Below are positions 31,227 through 43,617 of a stretch of 64,000 bases of DNA, in pieces. Where the stretch lies: NCBI GenBank assembly GCA_021234155.1, contig JAJEKV010000039.1, forward strand, positions 9,129,077-9,193,076. Reading direction: 5' to 3'. The notes beneath the pieces were generated by a model. The model was not told the origin of the DNA. It saw only the letters and a program-made list of their open reading frames with translations, and did no database searches. This DNA comes from Isoetes taiwanensis. Lineage: Eukaryota > Streptophyta > Lycopodiopsida > Isoetales > Isoetaceae. Each line of letters opens with the position of its first letter. The first letter of the stretch is position 1. The translations under genes and the position numbers were made by a program.

Positions 31227-32050
31227 CTACGATAGGGTGCTCAAGATTTGCAGCAACCGGACAATTGCCGATTGTTGCCCTACGCCCACAATCTCGACTT
31301 CGTGAGTCTGAATATGGGGGATAACTTCCGTTTCCTGGACAATGTGAGCAGGAGGTTGAAGCATAACAGGATGCGTTGCACTCTGCGTGGTGAAAAAGAG
31401 AGGTTGCTGAGTTTCATCAAGCAGAGGTTGCTTCATGACAGCGTGTACATCTACAGGAGCAGCAGGAGTTCCAAAGATCGAAAAGTGATCAACACGTTGG
31501 ATTCGATTGCAAGGAGCCAGGTAAGGGTCAACAAAGCAGCCACACCCCGGTCGATCAAGAGTCATTTCTCCCCAAGGATCAAGATATTCGGGTAGGGGAT
31601 GACAGAGGTGATTTCGCAGTGGAGCCCGAACGTGATAGATATTCTCGGGCGCCCTCGGACCTGCGGTGTCGGAGAGAGAGGGTTCAGCATTGTCGACGGA
31701 AATGATTTTGCCTGTTTCCAAGTCCATGGTGGCATTAAGGTGATCATCCGTGATGACTAATCGATCCGCGGGCCCAAAGAATGGATACTCTTGGCCCGGC
31801 GGAGAAAAAGGTCTGCCGACCAACATTTCATAATCACTTGGATCTTCTCCAGCCTTCCAAACACCAAATTCCATGGAGAATCTGAGATCACCAATGTTGA
31901 TGTGAAGAAGAGGCGTGACGCCTTGAGGTCGCGTGATATGGCCATTGGCCAATTTGATGTCATATGGGGCACGATAGAGTTGTTTGATGCCCATTTGTTT
32001 GCGGAGTTTATCCGTGATGAGATTGACAAGCGCTTACCGGCCAATTTGAA
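31227..32050 (-). pseudogene. Ty3/gypsy aspartic protease region
   Basis: The 255-codon ORF from 31994 has YRAPYDIKLANGHITRPQGV, LHINIGDLRFSMEFGVW and DYEMLVGRPFSPPGQEYPFF, the flap and C-terminal part of a retropepsin. Just upstream, VNLITDKLRKQMGIKQL is the segment that normally follows the D-S/T-G-A active site, but the bases before it read IGR, a stop, then AL. The catalytic triad is therefore not visible and the protease is broken. The C-terminal 100 residues form the linker to RT. Confidence 0.7.
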
Positions 32051-34213
32051 CATGATTGACTTGTTGATTGCCCACCGTGGCATGTACCGTGGGAGTAGAG
32101 GTAGCAACAGCCCCAACCAAAACAGTCGGAAGTGGTAACTGGTCCTTGAGAGCAGGACAGAGTTTCAAAATGGTGGCCAAGCTTAAAGGAATTTTGATTT
32201 TTGCTAGCTCCTCTTGGAGTTCCAGAGGCACATGAGAAAAAGGATCTGCTGGATCCACAGTGCGAGGAGTGCGTGGTAATGAAGCAAAGAACTTTTTGAG
32301 TAGGTCAACCTCTATACTATATTTGGATAGGTCCGAGCGTGGAGGTTGAGACGTGGAAGGTGCTTCTTGTCTTTGTTGAGCTCGAGTAGTGGCATGAACA
32401 TTAGCCAACCGGCGGCCTTCGCAGGCTTGCATGAGGTTCAAAATGCTTTGGCTTAACTTTAGGCATAACATGCGGCATGAGTTTCTCCAAGTCAGGTGCA
32501 AAGTGAACCTTTTTTTCTTCTTCATGAGGAATGGTGTCAACGGCAAAGGCAAAAAGGCGTGCCATTAGGAATAATGGTTAAGGACGTGACGCCTCGGTCG
32601 GCGCGGAAACCAAACCAACCCGCTTTGATGGTCATCTTCGGAGGATTAAGAGCCCGAAAAATTTCTTCCCCAGGCTTGTTGATCCTTCCGAGGTTGAGTG
32701 GCAGGAGCTAGTTGATAGCGTGATTGCTGAGGCGCGCGAGGTGGCTTCCGAAGAACAGGACGCGGGCCTTGTTTGCCATTAGCAATCCAGAGTTGGTAAG
32801 CCGTGAGGCGACCGATGTGGTCTGATTTCCGATTTGAAGTCGCACTTTTGAACTTGTGGAAGTTAAGGACACGCCGCGGGTGGTATGACCCCATTCTTGA
32901 CAAAGATGATAACCGAAGCCAAGGATCAAAAGGAGGACGTGGTGTTGGGTCCCCGCTGTTGCTCCCGCTGGCCGATAGAGTTGATTGGTTGGGTTCGCAG
33001 CGGTGGTGGCCGAGATATTGCGATTGGGCCGAGGTGTTGTTTGCACTTGATAAAACCATCTTGTTGCGGAAAGGTGTAGGATGAGTGCGAGTGCACTCTT
33101 CCGTGGCATGATTGCACATGTTGCATCTTTTACACCCAATGGCCAAGTGGCCTTGATATTTGCAGATATGGCACCAGATCCGGATCAAGGCCGCTGGATT
33201 GGCGTGTTGAGGTTGAACAAATAGCCCCGTGGAACCATGACGGGTGAAATGAAAGGGAGCTCCTGAAGAGCCACGCCACGGGAGGAAACATTGACGGAGT
33301 GATTGACAAGATCGATAGCCTGCTCCAAAGTCTTCGGGCGCAGGTATTCAGTCATGAGTCGGATAGCTGGAGGAAGTCCTTGGAGAAACCAGACCAAGAT
33401 CTGGCTCTGTGTGGGGTACTCCTTGAGCTTGCTGAGCAGAATGTGAAGTCGATCTGCAAAATCCCTGGCAGACTCCGTGGGCTCTTGTTGAAGGTCATTG
33501 AGTTGCTTGAGATGAAGCTGATCATCATCCGTGGTCCCATAGTGAGAAAGAAAAGCAGTTCTCATTTCCGACCAATCTTGTTTCCAGTGGCTTTTGTTGG
33601 ACATGAGCCATTGATGAGGGGAACCCACCTTGATGTGGTGGAAAAGATGTGGAATTTCGGTTGAGGTTGCGCATGACCATTCGGGACAGCCGAGCCTCAA
33701 ATTCTTCCATGTGGGCCTGAGCACTTTGGTCTAAGGGTTTGCCTTTCGTGTTGCCAAAGGTGGGATAAGTCAGCTTAAGGGTCTGAAAGGTAGAGGTGAA
33801 AGTGCTTGGCTGGACAGGAACGGTATAGTGAGTATATTGAGGTGGAGTTGGAGGTGGTATGGTGCCGGAAAGACCCTGCTGAAGGGGTGGCTGAGGTGGA
33901 GGTACTGGAGGTGCCTGATCATTGGTTTTGAGGTCTGTAAGATTGTAAACAGGAAGAGCGGTGGGAAAGGTAGGGAAAAGGTAGGGAAGGGAAATTCTTG
34001 TGGAGGAGCAAAAGAGACATGTGGATATCCGTGCCCACCCGGGGGAGAGGATGGTTGTGAAGGCAGAGGCGTATGGCCAGACGAATGATGGATGTAGGCA
34101 TGTTCTGGGGTATGAAAGTAAGGTTGAGAAGGTGGAGCCTGATAGGGCTCCTGATAGTGATGAGGTGACTGAGGCTGTGAGCAATGTTTGCACGCTTGAG
34201 GTGGGGAATTTGG
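32034..34213 (-). pseudogene. Ty3/gypsy gag
   Basis: The start chosen is the ATG giving MSRPNSPPQACKHCSQPQ at about 34218-34200. A Pro/His/Ser/Gln-rich N-terminus follows. The capsid region runs across two frames (LKLTYPTFGNTKGKPLDQSA, then HWKQDWSEMRTAFLSHYGTT, LKQLNDLQQEPTESARDFAD and LVWFLQGLPPAIRLMTEYLR). A CCHC knuckle CHICKYQGHLAIGC (C-x2-C-x4-H-x4-C, about 33170) precedes a second imperfect Cys cluster. A further ORF (32552-32034) links to protease. At least three frame changes exist. ATG lies only about 20 bp from the LTR copy, so leader and primer site are missing. Confidence 0.8.
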
Positions 34214-34235
34214 ACGAGACATGACACGAGGGGTA

Positions 34236-34702
34236 AGAAAAAGGAACAAAAGAGAACAATGAGAGGAAAATGATAAGCTTCCTTGATATCAATGATGAAC
34301 ATACATGAGCTCTCGCAATCGAGAGAAGACTGAAAGGAGACAAGACTCAAAACTTATCTAAAACTCATGTGCTAGCTCTACTCATATATATAGTACAATG
34401 GCCTTTGGCCCAATATAGACACCCTGACTGATCTCGGTGCCGACTCCTGGAAGGAGGCCTGATTTGCAGGAATGTTGGCGGTGCCTCTTGAAGTGCCTAG
34501 AATCACGCTGACGCTGACGCGGGCGGTGACAGGCCATCACTTATCTGAGCGGCGCCTCTTGTTGACGGACGCAGGCTTTGACTGCGTGGTCTGCTGCTTG
34601 GTCTTTTGCTGGGCTTTGGACGACTGACCCGTGCCTGTCTGTGGATCCTTGAGCTTGACCTAGTCCGTGAATAGTCCTGTACCAGGAGGCACAGGACTAA
34701 CA
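34236..34702 (-). repeat. 5' LTR of the Ty3/gypsy element, truncated at its inner end
   Basis: About 460 bp are nearly identical to 11768-12235, including the start TGTTAGTCCTGTGCC on the minus strand. A short deletion (the GTATGCATG stretch) distinguishes them. The inner end lacks about 80 bp of the LTR, including the GGGTCCTCACA terminus, and no primer-binding site follows. It fuses almost directly to gag. Confidence 0.85.
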
Positions 34703-36058
34703 CACATGGAAATTTATATTATTAATTAATTAAGTAAATAAAGGAATTTAAGACAGCAGATACTAAGATCCGAATATTCGAAAGAGGGACGTGAATGCTA
34801 AGCTGATAATAGATGTCAAATCAAAGAAATAATAGGAGTCTAATCAATAGGATGCTTCATATAAAAGGAGTGTAGGGTGCAAGTGTATAAAAATAAAGCA
34901 GTAGAATAGGTTAAGGGGGTATATTAAAAACTAACGGGTGCAAGGTCAGGTCATAAAGTGGGTTAGACTACGTGGAAGGACAGGAGGGAAAGCACGTAGG
35001 AATCAACATCCACATATACAGCAGTTGAAAGACATTGCTAGCACTTGGGATTGCTAAAAGATGTCCACTTGAGGTCCTTTTTCCACACTAGTCACAAAGT
35101 ATGGCTGTCACATACAATATATGATACCATTTGTGACTTCAGGGCTAAAAAATGAGATACACAAATTTAAACATACTTTTTCACTGTATGGTAGTCATAA
35201 AATATGACACCACTAAAATACTAGTGGAAAAGCATGAAAAAAAAAATACACGTCTTATTTATAGTTATATATTCAAACAATACTAATGAACATTTGCCAC
35301 ATTGCAAGTTTCTAGGTGTTTATTTTACGGCGGTGGAAATCCCCCGGAATAAAATAAGACTTCATTTGATATCCAAACCTATTCTGAACCTAAATAAGAC
35401 ATGTCTTATTTTTATAGTGGAAAAGTGATTTACCCTTAAGACAATAGGTGGCCAAACCTCATTGGATAAAATGTGACGAGCCTGCCGAGTTGACCCTCCA
35501 GGCAACTCGGGGTTTTGTCAAAACTTGCACATTCTAGCTTGTTAATGGTGGTGAAGAATTGAATCTTCCTTTTGCACAATTGAAACTTAAACCACTACTA
35601 GAAATCCATCCTCACTGAGATACAATATATTTCCACTATCCATCAAGAATACAAATTCAAGGATGTACTATCCACAATACTCTCGATGTATATGCACTCA
35701 CTTTGGGTTAGTCCTCGTGGACTAAGTGGGGATCCACTGGCTGCCTCGCATGCATGGAAATACTCTGTAAATCTTGCATAAGCACAAACACGGATGGAAA
35801 ATCCTAAAAGTACAGTGCTAAGACAATGACACAACATAATCCAAGGAAATATTAACTCATGAACATCGAAGCAACAAACATGGCCAAAATATCAACCCAT
35901 CATGACACATAGCTCAGGGACAATAGGAGCTCAGCCACCCTACATGCGGGCCACGTTGCAGAGAAATGCCCAACCAGCTCACATTGGGAACCCCTCACGG
36001 AGTTGGTGGGGTGAACCTAAATATCGCATATACCCCAAACCCACGCCGGCGTTGGAGG
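34703..36058. other. Spacer between gypsy and copia elements
   Basis: AT-rich and without a gene. It contains a 20-bp perfect palindrome AAATAAGACATGTCTTATTT at 35392-35411. A similar GTCTTATTTATAG occurs at 35251-35263, and ACTAGTGGAAAAG/ATAGTGGAAAAG recurs at both sides, which suggests a decayed small foldback element about 200 bp long. Confidence 0.5.
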
Positions 36059-36406
36059 TGTTGAAAATAATAGCCTTGCAATCCGTGTCATAGGGGGACA
36101 GTGTTGATAATTTGGTTGAGGTTACACCGCTGGAATTGGGAAAGCCGCGTTCAGACGGAAGTAAAAATAAAAATAAAAGCAAGAAGATGGTCGATGGTGC
36201 GGATCGGGGCGGATTAGAGAAGGCAGATCAATACTATTGGAGAAGGCGCAAAGGAGGAGATCCAGATGGTGGGTTCCTTCTGCTTTGTTCTGACCGAACG
36301 GTTCGTAGTCTTACTGCCGGATTTTTGCCCGCAGCTTCAATCCGTGAGGGATCAATTGGGGAGATTGCGGGCTGCTTGTCCGGATGTGTTCGAGGGAACT
36401 AATTGC
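36059..36406 (+). repeat. 5' LTR of the copia element
   Basis: It pairs with 40649-40987 throughout, for example GGATCAATTGGGG near both ends. Its 3' end adjoins the primer-binding site. Confidence 0.85.
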
Positions 36407-36419
36407 CTTGATGGTATCT

Positions 36420-39400
36420 GAGCTAGGGATATAGCGGTAGATTGGCATTAACATATCGAATAGTGCGAGCTCTTCGAGGGAGAGATTGGCTTCCAGCTTT
36501 GGAAGGCCAAGGTGATCAAAGCGCTCAAGGTGGACAAACTATGGGACTTGGTTGATCCAACCAAAGAAACATCACATCTCTAAAACCGAAAGTTAAAAAG
36601 CATACATCGGGGAGAGTAAGAAGGAAGATATTTTGGAGGATGAGGAAAAGGAAGAAATTGCCAAAACAATAATTATGGCAAAGTTAGGAGGTGATATTGT
36701 GCTTGAAGTTCACACAAGGCGCTAAGAGAAATATGGGCATATCTTCCGAAAAAGTATGAGTCAAAGACATCATCGAAATCGATGTCACGGAGATGAAGCT
36801 CTGGAACTTGCAATATAAAAAGGTGATGATTGAAAATTTTGAGTGCAATCTAGGTCTTGCTGACGATACATGATTTGGAAGGGCGGGGGAGTACACTATA
36901 CGAGCAACGGAAGGTATTAGCCATGACGAGCATTTGATTTCATTTAAGGATCTTGCCATGTTGGTTAGAGAACAACATCCACTTTGGATGAGGATGGAGG
37001 CAATCAGGGACAATTTCGAGCAAGATGTCTTTGGTGAAAGTAAGTCCTCCGTGGAAGGTGAAAAGGAGGAACATCAGGTAACCTTGTATCTGGTGGGAGG
37101 GTCGAGGTCGTGGAAGAAGTAGAGGCAGTGGGGGAGAGAGCATATACAATGCTATGGATCGAGGGAGTTTGGGGCATATTAAAGCGTAATGTCCAAATCG
37201 AGAGGTGGAGCGAAGGGGCGTGGTTCGTCCGGGTCGAGGGGGGGACACTCCGTCGTGGCAGCCATTGGGGAGTTGTCAAGTAAAGAAACACCAACAATAG
37301 AGTACTTACAAGAAGAAAAAGTAAGTAATTTCCCTTACTGAACTTGTGCAAACTATATCCAAAGTCAATATTGAAAAGAAGCTTCGGATAAGTCTAATAC
37401 ATTAACTTGTAGACTCACGGAGCTGAAGTCTCCATAAGTGGGCTCACCAGTATGTTGAAACATATTGAGCCAAATGTGGATTTCAAAGCAAATGAGATGG
37501 GGAATGGGCCCGGCGGAAGTGCATGGCAAAGGGGATTTTAAAGTTAATAGTTAATGGAAGGAATGTTTTGAGTGTGCCAAAATACATTGTATGCGGAATG
37601 CTATTTAATTTGATTTATTTGCAAATTTGGTGATAATGGATCACGATTTATTCTTTCATAGATATGGATGCAAGTTTATTAAAGGAGGTATTAAGCTATT
37701 TGAAGCTCAAAGGAGAGGAATTTATTTGAATTAGAGCGTTGAGGCAATCAAAGATACTATCAATGAAGTATCTCCCTTGATAGCGTTAAAACTTTGGCAT
37801 AAGGTTGGGTCAACGTAAATCACAATAATATTAAGATTGCAAAAAGGGATAATCCGTTAGGGATGAATTGCATTTTTGAAGATACTGAAGTTGATGAAGT
37901 ATGTGAAGCATGCATGTTAGGAAAAACAACATAGATTGGCTTTTAGAAATAAAGGAAGAAGAGCGATGGATTGCTTTGAATTGGGTGCATTCGGATGTGT
38001 GTGGGCCAATGCAAGTTGAAAGTCGGCGCGGACAAATCATATTTTGTTACATTTTATAGGCGATTTCAAAGAGACGACAAAATGTTATTTCTTAAAACCA
38101 AGGATCAAGTGTTTGATGCTTTTTAGATTGTATGTTGCAGTTGAAGGAGACATCATTGCAAGTTAAGCGTTTAAGGTCCCACCTTGGTGGAGAGTACAGG
38201 TCGTCAATTCAGCGAGGTATTGCGGATCAGGAATACAAAACAATAAACTGCGAGATATATGCGCAACAAAATGGGTAAGCGAGCGTAAAAAATGCAGCAC
38301 CATTATGGATACGGCAAGATCCATGCTTAAGCATGCGGGTCTACCAAACAATCTATGAGGAAGCGGTGCGGCGTGTTTATATCGAAACAGGTTACCTGAT
38401 TCTGATGAAAATGGAGTACGAAGAGGTTTGGGCGGGAAAAGGCGATGCAATACGGCGGTTTAAAGTCTATGGATATCTTTGCCTATATGATAGTACGAGA
38501 AAATTAGAAAAGCTGGATGATCGTAGTGTGTACCGCGTTTTAGTAGGATATGATGAGGCGAATAGATGCAGTTTATGTACCAGATCACCGCGCCAAAGTG
38601 TATGTAGTAGAGATGTGGTATTTAATGAGAATGTGCTATATAAAACGAAGGGCTCTAGACCAGTATGAATCTAGGAATGGATACAATAGAATTTGGAACA
38701 TGGTGGCGAAAGAGGAAATAGGGTTTTATTTCCTAGGGTTGATGAAGCGGAGACTTAGACGAGGCAGTGAGGTCATAGAACATAATGTTGAGGCGGCCTT
38801 TGAACGGATGAGAGTGCATGAGGTCATAGAGATCGATTAGTGCCCCTCATGAGCGGAACTTGAATCAGGAGGGGCGCATGGGGTATGGGGAGGTCAATAG
38901 TGCTTGCCCGAGCTGGACTGGCTTGGTGGGAAAGATGGGATAGGACCGTGAGTCAGGCCGAAGTGGCCATGAAGCGTCACGAAATTTGAAGTGCCATTTG
39001 ATACAGGGGGATATGCGGTAGAGAAGAAAGTGGAAGAACAACAAGACCCGAGAGCCGAGAAAGATCCTATCACGTATAGTGGAACCCGGAGGCAGGGGCA
39101 AGCAATGAAAGGGCAAGATGTAGACAAATGGAAAGAAGCTATATGGGAATGAGTTGGATTAGTTTCAAAAGGGCGGGTACATATGAACTTGTACCCGACC
39201 AAAGGATAAAAAATGTTGTGGGGAGTAAGTGGATTTTAAGATCAAAAGGAAGGCGGATGGATCGGTAGAGCGATATATAAAGCACGTTTGGTTGCAAAGG
39301 GGTTATACCGTGAAGAAGGTGTGGATTATAAAGATACCTTCTCTCCTATAGTCAAAATAACTAGCCTAAGAGCACTCATTGCATTAAGACTGGAGGACAT

Positions 39401-40630
39401 GGAGATAAATCATATGGATGTTAAGCCGGCGTTTTTGAATGGGATTTAGAGGAAGAAATTCTATATGGCAGTTTGTGGTTATGAAACAAGGCAATGAAGT
39501 AGTGTGCAAATTAAAGAAGGCTATTTACGGCTTAGAGCAGTGGCTAGAGCGATTGGTATTTGTGCATGAAACGTGTTCTTGATCTCCGCCGATTTATAAA
39601 ACTAAAAACCCAAGGAAATCTATACATGAAAAAAGGATGAGGGTAAAATGCTTGATTATGGCTCTATGTATGTATTGTGTCATTGTGAGCAATGACAAAA
39701 CTATCTTTGAAAATTGCAAAACTACGTTAAAAAGCCGATTTCAAATAGCGGACTTTGGAAATCTTGAAAAGTTCTTTGGGAATGGAGGTTGAAGAGACAA
39801 GAGAAAAGCGGAGTATTTTACTCACGGGGAGCAAAACATTAGAGGAGTTTGGCTGGTTTAGAATGCTTAGTTGTAATCCGGCAAAAATACCAATGGCATC
39901 GGGAGTAAAATTTTAGAGATGTGTCCAAAACGCCTGCGGGAAATAAAGGAAATGGAAACAAAACCATCACCAGTCTTTGGTTTGGGTGCTTACTTTATAT
40001 TGCAAAATTGCACGGTTAGGATATCATGTATGCAAGATTAATTTAGCTACTTGAACATAATAATAATCCGGGAGGCAAGATTGATTTAAAACAAAGGTGC
40101 CTCGGATATCTAAAAAGGAACTTATGACGCATGGGATTTTGTTTTTCAAAGTCTACAGAGGAAAACAAACTGGTTGGATATCTGATCTGAGATTGGGGAG
40201 GAGACATTGATGATGTGAAGTCCATACGGATATATATATAAACTTGGAGATGCTGCAATATCATGGGCAAGCAAGAAGCAAGAGCGCGTTGCCAAATCTA
40301 GCCCAAGAAAGTAGTATAGCTGTATCCATGGCAAAGATCGGAAATAATTTGGTTACGAATGCTTAGAGAATTAGGGTGTTTATCAAAAGATGCCACCACA
40401 CTATCTTTGCGGATAACAAAGAGGGGAGTAGCAATGACCGAGAATCCATTCATCACTCCGAACAAGCATATTGAAATACACCATCATTTCATACGAGATG
40501 AGGTGGAAAAAGGGGAGATAGATGTGAAGTATATATCAACAAAAATTACAATGAGGTCGATATGCTCACAAAGGTTCTTTCTGGACCTAAGCTAGCAAAG
40601 AGCTAAGTTCCAAGTAGGGTCATGGATTGC
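36420..40630 (+). pseudogene. Copia polyprotein: gag, protease, integrase, RT, RNase H
   Basis: Fragments appear in the copia order. Gag comes first (WKAKVIKALKVDKLWDLVDP, about 36500; a degraded zinc knuckle region ends GHIK near 37180). The pre-integrase region follows (LIALKLWHKVG, CEACMLGKTT, about 37780-37930). Integrase comes next (HSDVCGPMQVESRRG, KTKDQVFDAF, SMRVYQTIYEEAVRRVY, then TRKLEKLDDRSVYRVLVGYD, 37980-38570). RT follows (LVAKGLYREEGVDYKDTFS-like sequence near 39290; INHMDVKPAFLNG near 39410). RNase H is last (KHIEIHHHFIRDEVEKGEID, VKYIST near 40470-40550). Order with integrase before RT defines Ty1/copia. The frame changes about every 50-150 bp, too dense for ordinary decay of an element whose LTRs, primer site and tract are still clear. 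Confidence 0.8.
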
Positions 40631-40648
40631 AAAGGCTAAAGGGGAGAA

Positions 40649-40987
40649 TGTTGAAAATAATAGCCTTGCAATCCACGTGTCATAGGGACGGTGATAACTT
40701 AAATTTGGGTTACACCCGCATTTTGGAATTGGGAAAGCAGCGTTCAGAGATGGAAGCAAAAAAAAAATAAAGGTAAGATCGGATCGATGGTGCGGATCGA
40801 GCGATTAGAGAAATGGTCGATACTATTGGAGAAGAGCATAAGGAGATCCGTTGGTCGAGTTCCTTCTGTTTGTTACCGAACAGGCTGCGTAGTCTTACTG
40901 CGGACGGTCAGCCGGCAGCTTCAATCTAGCGAGGATCAATTGGGGGAGAGTGCGGTTGCTTGGAGTGGATCTGTTGAACTAATTGCA
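40649..40987 (+). repeat. 3' LTR of the copia element
   Basis: A direct repeat of the 5' LTR. It begins immediately after the polypurine tract and ends AACTAATTGCA. Confidence 0.85.
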
Positions 40988-41524
40988 AGGGGAGGACCTC
41001 TACCATGGAGTCACAAGAGTTGACGAGCATCCGACGGTGAAACTATGCAGGTGTCACAAAACACAAGAATACCCGAGAATCACGGATGAACATGAGCATG
41101 CGAGCACCCAGCCAATCGAACCTTGAAGCCCAATTTTGAGGTTCAGTACATAATCAAAATACCAAGACAACGGCGGAACAAATGCTAAAGAATGAGACAT
41201 GTGACATTAGATTTAGATTATTTATGACTACATGTGCCTAGATCATAGTATGCCCCTTGGTCAAGTTGCCCATACATATTGAAGTAGCTTATTCAATGCT
41301 CCTTACAATGACATCTAAGTAGATTGAATACTTAGCATTTCCTCAAAGAGCAAGCTTACACTTCAAGGCGAATTCCCCATAAGGAATGCAACCTCACATT
41401 AGCTTACGCTAAATCCGTTAACCATAATAACTTACCATACTTCTACATGTAATTCTTTTTGTCAATTCTACCATGCTCGAGATAGCTAAACAAGTGATGA
41501 AGACCTAATGACCCAAATAAGGCA
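40988..41524. other. Spacer downstream of copia
   Basis: No ORF above 60 codons and no motif I can name. Confidence 0.4.
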
Positions 41525-41915
41525 ATGTAGCATGCTTAGAATCCGGCACTTCTAACTTAAAAAATCAATATAACCTAATGTCCGCGAATCGCATATAATC
41601 CTTGCCATACGATCTTGAACCATAGCTCCATCTCAAAAAAGCCAAAACAACTCGGATGGCACAATCGTGAGCTTCATGTTCAAATTTTATCAATTAGCTA
41701 CCTTTTTAGAGTTATCAATCTTATATTTCATATTAATTTAATTAGATTACAATTACCATTTCAAGTAATGCATTTCCTTACTATTACAACTCTTCCGATT
41801 GTTCTGAGCAATCCGTGGCGACCTTCATTGGTTCCATCCACATGCAAGGCAACCGAGCCCCATTCCCAACGTTTATTCTTTAGTTAACTCCTTAGGTTAG
41901 CAAACAAAATACTAA
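41525..41915 (+). repeat. Dispersed repeat, copy 1
   Basis: Similar over about 390 bp to 46110-46506. Shared blocks include CATAGCTCCATCTC, AAAGCCAAAACAACT, AATTAGATTACAAT, ACCTTCATTGGTTCCAT and AACGTTTATTCTTT. It ends where the chromodomain-type gypsy fragment begins. Confidence 0.75.
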
Positions 41916-41919
41916 AGGT

Positions 41920-42720
41920 CCACAAAGTCTTCCATGTAAGCCCTTTTTGGGCAAGTATACTCCTAAGCCAAAAGAGATTTTGGAGACTCAAGCTTGTTGA
42001 GATGACCGAGAAACAAGTTGAGATAAATGAGGAACAATTTGAAATATTTCCGGAAGACCTCCTTGATAGGGCATATAAGAAGACAAGGAAGTCTCAATTC
42101 CTCTAATACCTAGTCAAGTGGAAACACTTGCGGTGGAAGATGCAACTTGGGTATTCAAATCAAATTTAGAGAAATAGTATCCAGGTTTTAGAGCAATGCA
42201 AAGGTGGGATCGTCCACAGCCGAGTCGACAATGAACCCCAAAGTGAGTGCAGGCACCACAAGCCCCCTTTCAATAGGATTGGGGGTGGGCTGCTGTACCC
42301 CGATGAGATCTTTTTTTCTTTTTCCTTTTTTTGGGGGAGGGGATAAGTGTGCTCGACATGCATCCATCTTAGAATAGGATAGGATGTATGATAGGGAACC
42401 ACCGAGTCTATGGCCATTATGGAGGATAAGCCACCTCCTATGCCAAGGGATGACAAAGGGTGTAGGCATTAGACATGCATTCATTTAAAGATGATAGGAC
42501 ACATTTTCTGGGGGGGAAAGCAACCCCCATGTTGGGGGATGCTTCCCCATAATGGCCTGGAAAATGTTCTATTTACACGTGATGTTCCCTTTTCATCTTG
42601 TGGTTCTTAGGGATCCTAGGTTTTAATTGAATGGCGGGAATTTGAACTACGTGCTGCATTGAATGAGAAAATTTAGATCGAAGGAAAATTTAAATGACCA
42701 ATCTATGTTCCCATTTAAAT
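41920..42720 (+). pseudogene. Chromodomain-type Ty3/gypsy 3' end, copy 1
   Basis: Matches 51600-52580. The coding part runs from AAGTCTTCCATGTAAGCC through YLVKWKHL followed by a frame change and WVFKSNLEK (about 42105-42175). YLVKW is the chromodomain core found at the C-terminus of chromovirus integrases. The non-coding remainder (T-rich tract, G8 run, AATGGCGGGAATTTGAACT) is the probable 3' UTR and LTR. The upstream part of the element is missing. Confidence 0.55.
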
Positions 42721-43617
42721 TTGCGCAATTTCCCTCCGTCTCATTAAAGCCTTATATTTTTGTATTCTGGTATGAAGTGGCGGAAGATGAGAATAAAATT
42801 TGAAAATGGAAGAGTGAGCCTAATGATTTTGTGATCCATTTACACATTTTTGGTAAAAGTAATCATGTTAATAAAATATAGTAAGGTGACATAAAAAAAG
42901 ATCATGGCCTAATAAGACATAGCAAAAGGTTAGACCAAAAAACTAAGACTATAAGGACAACCCAAAGGGACAAGACTATAATAAGGGAACATCTTGTCTT
43001 TAAGAAGGGGGGGGGAAATGGGAACGTGGCTTCTAGGTGGGGAACACTAAAGAATAGAATAAAAAGATGAAGTTTATTCTTAATCCTTTTATGATACAAA
43101 GCCACTTCAAACTTATTCCTATATTCTAGATGTTGAATTTCCTAGAGAGTTTATCCGGATGGATGATGACAGAATTACCATTGGGAAACACCACCATTGT
43201 TCTGAATTAAAGCAGATCCTAATATCAAAGCTTAAGCTGCATTCCCATTCTATAATTTGTAAATTAATGATAGGATTTTGGAGAAGATAGAGCGGTTGCC
43301 CCATCAGATTCTCAGTGGAAGTGCTAGATAAGATCCCTTTACTTGCAAAGTGTTACGCGAAGTCCGGGAGTCGGGGTTAGGTGGTGAATTTGTGCCATAA
43401 GTTCCCCTTCCCGAGTTTGTAACCGACGTTATATATAAAGAGTTTATTGAATTTCTTGTAGATTGAGGACGATTAGAACACAATTGCTCCAATGCCATAA
43501 TTTTCATATGCATGCAAAAAATTGACTCATTTGTCCATGTTGAAATGAATGATGATATGCATTATATATAGTGATAAAATTTGACATTGAATATTTATAT
43601 GAGGGAAAGTAACGTTT
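42721..43617. other. Spacer
   Basis: AT-rich, with a G9 run at 43007-43015. Only short ORFs. Nothing recognised. Confidence 0.4.

Larger units (their letters stand above)
36059..40987 (+). mobile_element. Ty1/copia LTR retrotransposon
   Basis: LTRs of about 345 bp (36059-36406 and 40649-40987) both start TGTTGAAAATAATAGCCTTG and end ACTAATTGC(A). A primer site TGGTATCTGAGC (about 36412-36423) follows the first LTR and a polypurine tract AAAGGGGAGAA (40638-40648) precedes the second. Internal length is about 4.2 kb, normal for copia. GGAGG sits at both sides (36054-36058 and 40991-40995), but the second is a few bases from the LTR end, so the target duplication is uncertain. The LTRs differ by many small indels, several at CAG/CTG-like sites. 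Confidence 0.9.

Noticed and set aside
30854-31595. Plus-strand ORFs of 115-156 codons
   Set aside because: They are antisense shadows of the gypsy RT and protease frames.
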